Source: Mesorhizobium sp. Root102
GTDB taxonomy: Bacteria; Pseudomonadota; Alphaproteobacteria; Rhizobiales; Rhizobiaceae
DNA: 64,000 nucleotides
Reading direction: 5' to 3'
Assembly: GCF_001425625.1 (NCBI RefSeq)
Contig: NZ_LMCP01000016.1
Coordinates: forward strand, 12 to 64,011
In this document: piece after piece, positions 58,792 through 64,000 of the stretch
Layout of the letters: each line of letters begins with the position of its first letter
How positions within the stretch are numbered: position 1 is the first letter of the stretch
Program-made: the position numbers and the translations under genes
The notes under the pieces: model-generated
What the model was told of the DNA's origin: nothing
What the model saw: only the letters and a program-made list of their open reading frames with translations
Database searches by the model: none

Positions 58792-60335
58792 GAGACGGGA
58801 CTAGTGGCCGGGCGGCCGTAGAACAACTTGACGAGCCGGGCCAAGTGGCCGCGGGTGTGACGGGGATCGATCATTTCTTCAGCAGAGAAATTCTCAATCG
58901 CGCGCCAGACGGAAGCCTGCGCTTCAAAACGCTTGGTGAGCTTCTCCTTCAGCGCGGGTCGGTCCTCTGGGGAAACGGCGTTCAAGTCAGCTCGGAATGC
59001 GGCTTCGACTCCGCCCTCGATCGGCATGTCGCCCCAGGCGGCACTTGGCCAGCTCAAGCGTAGGCTCATCGGGTTGGCACTGCCGGTGGCCACACCGCCG
59101 AGTCCATAGGAGCGACGCACCTGCACGGTGTATACGGGGACCTCAGCCTTCTGGATCGCGCGCAGCGCCATTGCACCAAACCTGAGGACGCCTGCTTCTT
59201 CCGCCTTCGGCCCAACCAGAAAGCCCGGCACATCCGCGAGGTAGGCAATCGGAATGTGGAAACGGTCGCATAACTCAACAAATTTCATTTGCTTGAGCGA
59301 CGAGGACACATCAAGCGAGCCGGCGAGGAACCGATTGTCCGACGCAATCAAACCAACCACATGCCCCTCGATACGCCCGAGACCGGTGCGCACTGACCGG
59401 CCATAATCCGGCGCTATCTCGAAGACGCTGTCGGTGTCTGCAACGCAGCGCATCAATGCCTGCGCGTCATAAATACGCCGGGCACTGGGGGCGACGATCG
59501 CCAGGATCTCCTCTTGGTCATTAGCCGACCAGGTGGGCTGGACAGTAGGACGCTCACTCACGTTGTTTGGGAGATAGGAAAAAACCCGCCGCAACATGGC
59601 CAAGGCATCGTCTTCGTTCGCGGCCTGATTGTCGATGATGCCGGAGGTACGCACATGCACGTCAACGCCGCCCAGGGCGAACTTATCAATTTCAAGACCC
59701 AGCGCCTGCTTGACGACTGGCGGCCCGCCCGCAAACAAGCAGCCGTTATCCTTGGTCATCACCGAAAAATGCGACATGTGGGCACGCGCGGCCGAACTGC
59801 CCGCGGTGGGTCCGAGGACGGCGGTGAGAACCGGCACATGCTCCATGATATCGAACATAGGAAAGGTCGGTTTAGCCGCCTGCAGTTCGGGGTAACCGAT
59901 CGCTTCCTGTAGGATTACGGAACCGCCCACGCCGTTGATCAGCAACACCAGGGGAATACGATAGCCGAGCGCGAATTCTTCTATGAAACCCGTCCAACCG
60001 CCCTTGTACCGCGGCAGGTGGACGCCAGTCCCTCCCCCCTCGACGCTGAAGTCCTCGGCACCAATGGCGGCCGGACGTCCGTCGATTTCACAGAGCCCGC
60101 AGACGTAGGTCGACGCCAGCAATGACCCGTCTTTCGTCGGAGTGGTCACAAAAGTCCCGATCTCCAGGAAGCTTCCGTCGTCGGCCAGCTTCAGGATGCG
60201 TTCACGCGCGGTCGATCGGCCGTTCTTGTGCTCGCGCGCTACACGGTCAGGGCCACCTGAGGCCATGGCGACGACCCTGCGACGCTCCAGTTCTTCGAGT
60301 AGCGGCGCCCAATCAGGATGGGGAAGGCTGGCCAT
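58788..60335 (-). CDS. Acyl-CoA carboxylase, carboxyltransferase (beta) subunit
   Basis: About 515 residues. Carboxyltransferase marks are STARERILKLADDGSFLEIG, AIGAEDFSVEGGGTGVHLPRYKGGWTGFIEEFAL, MTKDNGCLFAGGPPVVKQALG, VDVHVRTSGIIDNQAANEDDAL, and GFLVGPKAEEAGVLRFGA. Family knowledge: transfers CO2 from carboxybiotin to propionyl-, methylcrotonyl- or geranyl-CoA. No biotin carboxylase/carrier subunit is encoded in the window. ATG 60335 follows TAGGAG with proper spacing; the frame upstream overlaps the AMP ligase gene. Confidence 0.9.
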   Translation of the reverse strand: MASLPHPDWAPLLEELERRRVVAMASGGPDRVAREHKNGRSTARERILKLADDGSFLEIGTFVTTPTKDGSLLASTYVCGLCEIDGRPAAIGAEDFSVEGGGTGVHLPRYKGGWTGFIEEFALGYRIPLVLLINGVGGSVILQEAIGYPELQAAKPTFPMFDIMEHVPVLTAVLGPTAGSSAARAHMSHFSVMTKDNGCLFAGGPPVVKQALGLEIDKFALGGVDVHVRTSGIIDNQAANEDDALAMLRRVFSYLPNNVSERPTVQPTWSANDQEEILAIVAPSARRIYDAQALMRCVADTDSVFEIAPDYGRSVRTGLGRIEGHVVGLIASDNRFLAGSLDVSSSLKQMKFVELCDRFHIPIAYLADVPGFLVGPKAEEAGVLRFGAMALRAIQKAEVPVYTVQVRRSYGLGGVATGSANPMSLRLSWPSAAWGDMPIEGGVEAAFRADLNAVSPEDRPALKEKLTKRFEAQASVWRAIENFSAEEMIDPRHTRGHLARLVKLFYGRPATSPVS

Positions 60336-60337
60336 GA

Positions 60338-61909
60338 TCATGCTCCTACGCTGTCGGAAAGCATCGTCGCACACATGCGCGCGAGTTCGGCCTTATCGAT
60401 CTTGGTCGCGTTGCGGACCGGAAATGCGTCCATGAAAAACATGTGACGCGGCTTCTTGTATGAGGCGAGCCGCTGCAGCGCGAGACTGAGGATTTCGTCT
60501 TTTCCTGCGGCCTCTCCCTTGCGCATCATCACGCAGGCGCACACGGCTTCGCCGAACTCTGGATCGGGCACGCCGACCACCGCGACATCGAGAACTGCGG
60601 GATGCTGGCGCAACGCGTTCTCGATTTCGGCCGGGTAAATATTCTGGCCTTTGGAGATGATCAGGTCCTTGGTGCGACCGACAATGTAAATCCAGCCCCC
60701 CTCGTCTATGCGAGCAAGATCGCCGATCTTGAGCCAACCATCATGGACCGTTTCAGCGTCGAGCTGAGGGCTTTGCCAATAGTTCGTCATCACCGAGGGG
60801 CCTGCCGTCCAGACCTCACCTACCTCGCCGACCGGCACATCAGCCCCTTCTGGATCGAGAAGGCGGATCGACTGTCCCGGCGCGACCCTGCCGACGGAGC
60901 CGGGATGCTTTTCGATGTCGTCGCCTTCGATGAGCGTCGCCATGCCGGATTCGGTCGAGCCGTATGAGATGGTCAGGCTGACATGCGGCCAGCGCCGGCG
61001 GACTTCAGCCATCAGCGCCGGCGGACAATTCTCGCCCCCGGTGTACCACCACGACATACTATCGAGAGGCACGCGCTGCTCGTTGTCCGCAGCGATTAGA
61101 TCGCGAAACATCGAAGGAAACATCAGCACATGGCTCACCCGCCACCGATCGATGAACTCGATCAGACGCCCGGCACTCCAACCGCGACTGGGCATGATCG
61201 CCACCGTGCCACCTACGAAAAAGGTGGGAATGGAACTCTCGTTCATCGCCGCCGTGTTGAACATCGGCGCGTTGAGCAGCATGACGGATTTGTGGTCGAG
61301 GCGGCGGAACTGCGTGACCTGCTGCATGGCGCACCACACGATCGCCTGAGACCGCATGGCGACGCCTTTAGGGCGGCCGGTTGTGCCCGATGTGTAAAGG
61401 ATCATATGCACATCATTTGGGATGGGCGCCCCAATCGGTGCGGTTGTCGTGGCCAGGCCTTCAAACTCGGCTCCGCCGGCAATAGTCTCCAGCATCACGA
61501 TGCGAGGTCGTCGGTCGAGGGACGGCAACGCGCCTTCGAGCGAGGCCATCAAATCAGCTTCAGTGAAGACCACGGTCGCTTCGCAGTCGGCAAGGATCGA
61601 CGCGATCTCGGGAGAGGTCAGCCGGAAGCTGACAGGCACGAAAGTCAACCCTGCATAGGCGCACGCAAAATAAAGCTCAAATGTCTCGCCGCGATTGAAC
61701 AGCAGCGTCGCCACCCGATCGCCAGTCTGCAGACCCATCTCGCGCAGCGCCCCGGCGAGCCGAAGAGCTCGTTCCCGCAACTGGCCATATGTCCGGGAGC
61801 CATTTTCCCATACCAGCGCAATTTTGCCGGGGTGCTGCAATGCCTGGGGGCCGTAATCGCCAAGGATTGACGAGACACAGCCGAGCGCACTCAGATTGGA
61901 GCTGACCAT
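60338..61909 (-). CDS. AMP-dependent acyl-CoA synthetase/ligase
   Basis: 523 residues. The adenylation motifs are complete: MILYTSGTTGRPKGVAM (about residue 170), SYGSTESGM (about 315), GWLKIGDLARIDEGGWIYIVGRTKDLIISKGQNIYPAEIENAL and the C-terminal lysine in RNATKIDKAELARM. Family knowledge: activates a carboxylic acid to the acyl-adenylate and CoA thioester. It is the first enzyme of the cluster after the TetR gene and probably feeds the carboxylase and MaoC/SDR/thiolase steps. Confidence 0.92.
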   Translation of the reverse strand: MVSSNLSALGCVSSILGDYGPQALQHPGKIALVWENGSRTYGQLRERALRLAGALREMGLQTGDRVATLLFNRGETFELYFACAYAGLTFVPVSFRLTSPEIASILADCEATVVFTEADLMASLEGALPSLDRRPRIVMLETIAGGAEFEGLATTTAPIGAPIPNDVHMILYTSGTTGRPKGVAMRSQAIVWCAMQQVTQFRRLDHKSVMLLNAPMFNTAAMNESSIPTFFVGGTVAIMPSRGWSAGRLIEFIDRWRVSHVLMFPSMFRDLIAADNEQRVPLDSMSWWYTGGENCPPALMAEVRRRWPHVSLTISYGSTESGMATLIEGDDIEKHPGSVGRVAPGQSIRLLDPEGADVPVGEVGEVWTAGPSVMTNYWQSPQLDAETVHDGWLKIGDLARIDEGGWIYIVGRTKDLIISKGQNIYPAEIENALRQHPAVLDVAVVGVPDPEFGEAVCACVMMRKGEAAGKDEILSLALQRLASYKKPRHMFFMDAFPVRNATKIDKAELARMCATMLSDSVGA

Positions 61910-61941
61910 AGTGTTGCTTCCATAAGTAAGACGAGTGGCCC

Positions 61942-62592
61942 TTAGCCAGTCGCGCGAATTTCCGCTGCCGTGGGCGGACCACTGGTGGTGCCAGAAGCCG
62001 CAACTGTTGTCAGGCGTCGGATCCAGAAACGCACCGGCGATTGCTCGCGCAATCGGGCCATCACATCCTCGTCGAGAAGAGCATGCAGGCTAAGACCATC
62101 TGCCAGTCCAACAAGGTCTGTCGCTATTGCCTTGCGGTCGATGTCGTCTGGAAGATCGCCATGCTCTTGAGCCCGCCGCAAGGCGGTGGCAACTGACTTG
62201 CGCCAGCCGACAAGGTAGGTCTCGACCTCCTCGCGCAAACCCTTATCCGTTATCGCTTCCACGAAGAAGAAGAAGAAAATCCGGCTCAGGGCCAGCCGAC
62301 GGCTATCTAGCGGAACACTGCCCTCGAGGATTTGCTCGAGCGCCTGCAGGCCATCCAGCGTCGTGAGGACGCGTGTATTGTGCTCCGCGAGAATTTCCGC
62401 CGCCCGGCGCAAGCCGCCGAGCAACAGGTCTTGGCGTCCATGGAAGTAGTGACCAATGACGCCAGTCGACCAGCCTGAGCGTTCCGCCACGGCACGGATC
62501 GTGACCCCCGCCATCCCGGACTCGGCCACGATATCCAGAAGGACATCGCAGATCTGGCGTCGCCGGTCGTTGTGGTTCACAATCCGTGGCAT
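61942..62592 (-). CDS. TetR/AcrR family transcriptional regulator
   Basis: 216 residues. The N-terminal helix-turn-helix is GMAGVTIRAVAERSGWSTGVIGHYFHGRQDLLLGGL (about residues 25-60) and resembles the BetI/FadR-type TetR branch. A run of five phenylalanines (RIFFFFFVEAI) in the ligand domain is encoded by a (TTC)n tract. It lies between the binding-protein gene and the AMP ligase on the same strand and probably represses the cluster, with an acyl-CoA as a possible inducer (inference). Confidence 0.9.
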   Translation of the reverse strand: MPRIVNHNDRRRQICDVLLDIVAESGMAGVTIRAVAERSGWSTGVIGHYFHGRQDLLLGGLRRAAEILAEHNTRVLTTLDGLQALEQILEGSVPLDSRRLALSRIFFFFFVEAITDKGLREEVETYLVGWRKSVATALRRAQEHGDLPDDIDRKAIATDLVGLADGLSLHALLDEDVMARLREQSPVRFWIRRLTTVAASGTTSGPPTAAEIRATG

Positions 62593-62614
62593 GACGTAGA
62601 GGCCTCCCTTGAGA

Positions 62615-63700
62615 TCAGTTCAGGGCAACCCAACGATTGAACCGATCAACTACGTCTGGAAGATTCTTCGCGTAGTAGTCGGCATTCTCCAGGATCGCCT
62701 TCTTGGCATTGTCGCCCGCCACGATCCACGCTGCAACATCCTCGCCGTAGTCGGCCGGCGACAAGCCGGCGATGCCCGTTGCGTAGGTGATTTTCTTCAC
62801 CAGAGCCTTCTGGCCTTCAGTATCGGCAATGAAGTGAGCGATCATTGCCTGTCCCGCGATGGCGTTCGGAGCGCCCTTTGGCACCGCATAGACGGCGGAC
62901 GAATAGAGCGAGTCCTGCCAGGCGATCGCCAGTGGCGATTTGTCATTCTTCACGGCATTGTAGACGCGACCGCTCCAGGCTACGCCGATCGAGCATTCAC
63001 CGCTCGACAGGAGACGGATCGCATCGTCGCCATTGCTCCACCAAAGGATGTCTGACTTGATTGAATCGAGTTTGGCGAAAGCCTTGTCGAGATCAAGCGG
63101 ATAAAGCTTTTCGCGCGAAACGCCGTCGGCGAGAAGTGCGGACTCAAGAACCGCTCCGAATTGCGGGTACTTGAACATGCAGCGCTTTCCAGGAAACTTG
63201 GCAAGGTCATACAGGTCGCGCAGGCTTGTCGGCGCACTAGCTCCGGAAAACTTTTCCGTATTGTAGGTCAGCACGATACCGTAGCGCATCACGTCAACGC
63301 CGTAATCGTCGTAAGCGTCCTTATCCAGCTTGGAGAAGTCCACAATGGAAGGATCGAGCTTCTCGACGAACCCGGCATCGCGGGCGCGGATGAAATCGCC
63401 CTTGGTCGGGAACTCGATCAAGCTCCAGGGGATCTGAGCGCCGGAATCCTCCGCAGCGAAGAACTTTGTCGTATCGGCATTGAAGTCCGATTTGATTGTG
63501 ACCCCGGTCTCAGCTGCGAAGTTCTTGTTCGTAGTCTCGTCTCGGGCCCGGGTTGTCGCGCCCCCAGATGCGTCATGCCAGACAAGCTCACCTTTGACTT
63601 TGTCGCGCAGGTCGTTGGGTAAAACGTCTGCCGCGAGTGCAACCGACAGTGCTCCAACGCTGCAAAGCAGCGCGCATGCAAGTGCCTTAAGTGATGTCAT
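62615..63700 (-). CDS. ABC transporter substrate-binding protein (PotD/iron type)
   Basis: About 361 residues. A signal peptide (MTSLKALACALLCSVGALSVALA, cleavage before ADVLP) predicts a periplasmic protein. The mature part reads KVKGELVWHDASGGATTRA, FAAETGVTIKSDFNADTTKFFA and GIVLTYNTEKFSG, typical of the family that binds polyamines, iron or small organic acids. Start at 63700 follows AAGGAAGGGG. It is the first gene of the minus-strand cluster and divergent from the ATPase gene at the right edge. Confidence 0.9.
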   Translation of the reverse strand: MTSLKALACALLCSVGALSVALAADVLPNDLRDKVKGELVWHDASGGATTRARDETTNKNFAAETGVTIKSDFNADTTKFFAAEDSGAQIPWSLIEFPTKGDFIRARDAGFVEKLDPSIVDFSKLDKDAYDDYGVDVMRYGIVLTYNTEKFSGASAPTSLRDLYDLAKFPGKRCMFKYPQFGAVLESALLADGVSREKLYPLDLDKAFAKLDSIKSDILWWSNGDDAIRLLSSGECSIGVAWSGRVYNAVKNDKSPLAIAWQDSLYSSAVYAVPKGAPNAIAGQAMIAHFIADTEGQKALVKKITYATGIAGLSPADYGEDVAAWIVAGDNAKKAILENADYYAKNLPDVVDRFNRWVALN

Positions 63701-63898
63701 GCCATTCCCCTTCCTTGGTTTTATTACATCTGTGATATTAAAAACACCGCTGAGACGGCTCGTCAAGCCGCCAAGTACGAAAAATCAGCCCGGGTTGCGC
63801 GAGTCCGCTTGATTTTGTGGCATGGCAGGCGCTATGATCGCCAGTCGAATGCGCCGAGGCCGAACTTATTTCATACGAACGTGATAAAATGGATTGCT
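63701..63898. promoter_or_regulatory. Divergent control region of the right-hand transporter
   Basis: About 200 bases between the divergent binding-protein and ATPase genes. ATTACATCTGTGATATTA on the plus strand (about 63723-63740) is AT-rich with a short dyad TCTGTGA and may include the leftward promoter. No known operator was recognised. Confidence 0.3.
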
Positions 63899-64000
63899 AT
63901 GCGAGCTTCCCAGACTGTTGACCCCGCTGGATCGCCGACGACCGCGAACAGCATCACGATTGATGAGCTTGAGTTGAAGTTCCCAAACGGCTTCGTCGGC
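63899..64000 (+). CDS. Probable ABC transporter ATP-binding protein (partial, N-terminus only)
   Basis: 34 residues are inside the window: MRASQTVDPAGSPTTANSIT, then IDELELKFPNGFVG. The pattern of a short hydrophilic leader followed by LELKFPNG is typical just before the first strands of PotA/FbpC-type ATPases; the Walker A motif would lie beyond the edge. The position, divergent from a PotD-type binding protein and near a fused permease, supports the call. Confidence 0.55.
   Translation, partial: MRASQTVDPAGSPTTANSITIDELELKFPNGFVG

Overview
The window looks like chromosomal or island DNA of an alphaproteobacterium of the Rhizobiales, most likely a Mesorhizobium. The main reason is the central block nadABC-bioBFDAZ-panD followed by thiCOSGED. 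A linked nad/bio/thi vitamin block with bioZ is known from Mesorhizobium symbiosis islands. The flanks are typical of rhizobial accessory DNA: many ABC transporters, GMC oxidoreductases, hydantoinase-type enzymes and insertion-sequence scars. No nod, nif or tRNA gene is visible, so an island location is inference.

Layout. (1) 1-6 kb, minus strand: a sugar-type ABC transporter (ATPase, binding protein, two permeases) leading into a thiamine-diphosphate dehydrogenase E1 alpha gene cut by the window edge, with a divergent RpiR regulator at 6.2 kb. (2) 7.3-16 kb, minus strand: an operon of class III aminotransferase, hydantoinase A and B, a SnoaL-like protein, a GMC oxidoreductase and an FAH-family hydrolase. 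(3) 16-18.6 kb: IS66 and probable IS110 remnants around a secreted alpha/beta hydrolase. (4) 18.6-24.4 kb, minus strand: GMC oxidoreductase with a gluconate-dehydrogenase-subunit-3-like partner, glyoxalase I, a D-2-hydroxyacid dehydrogenase and a GlcD-type flavoprotein. (5) 24.7-26.7 kb, plus strand: a DUF1445 hydro-lyase and a LysR regulator. (6) 27.7-42.4 kb, plus strand: the vitamin block, with a TPP riboswitch before thiC. (7) 42.9-54.3 kb: an orphan family-5 binding protein, a truncated purU, an XRE-cupin regulator, an NCS1 permease preceded by a 53-residue membrane protein, an NDP-forming acyl-CoA synthetase with a CaiD-like hydratase, a LysR regulator and a dimethylglycine-dehydrogenase-like flavoprotein. 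(8) 54.3-64 kb, minus strand: an acyl-CoA cluster (SDR, MaoC, OB-fold protein, thiolase-like protein, carboxyltransferase, AMP ligase, TetR) combined with a polyamine/iron-type ABC transporter that has a fused double permease.

The most interesting signal is one compound promoter that occurs three times on the minus strand (about 5.82, 16.01 and 24.41 kb). Each copy has the palindrome GGATCANNTGATCC directly upstream of TTGACA, an exact 18-nt spacer containing TGGATCAT, and a -10 of TTCACT or TTTAAT. Each copy faces one of the three catabolic/transport clusters of the left part, so these clusters probably form one regulon under one unidentified regulator. Together they suggest an undescribed pathway for a nitrogen-containing or hydroxy-acid-type substrate.

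The vitamin genes are tightly coupled by 4-nt start/stop overlaps and look GC-richer than the flanks. They are probably transcribed as two units: nadABC-bioBFDAZ(-panD), and riboswitch-controlled thiCOSGED.
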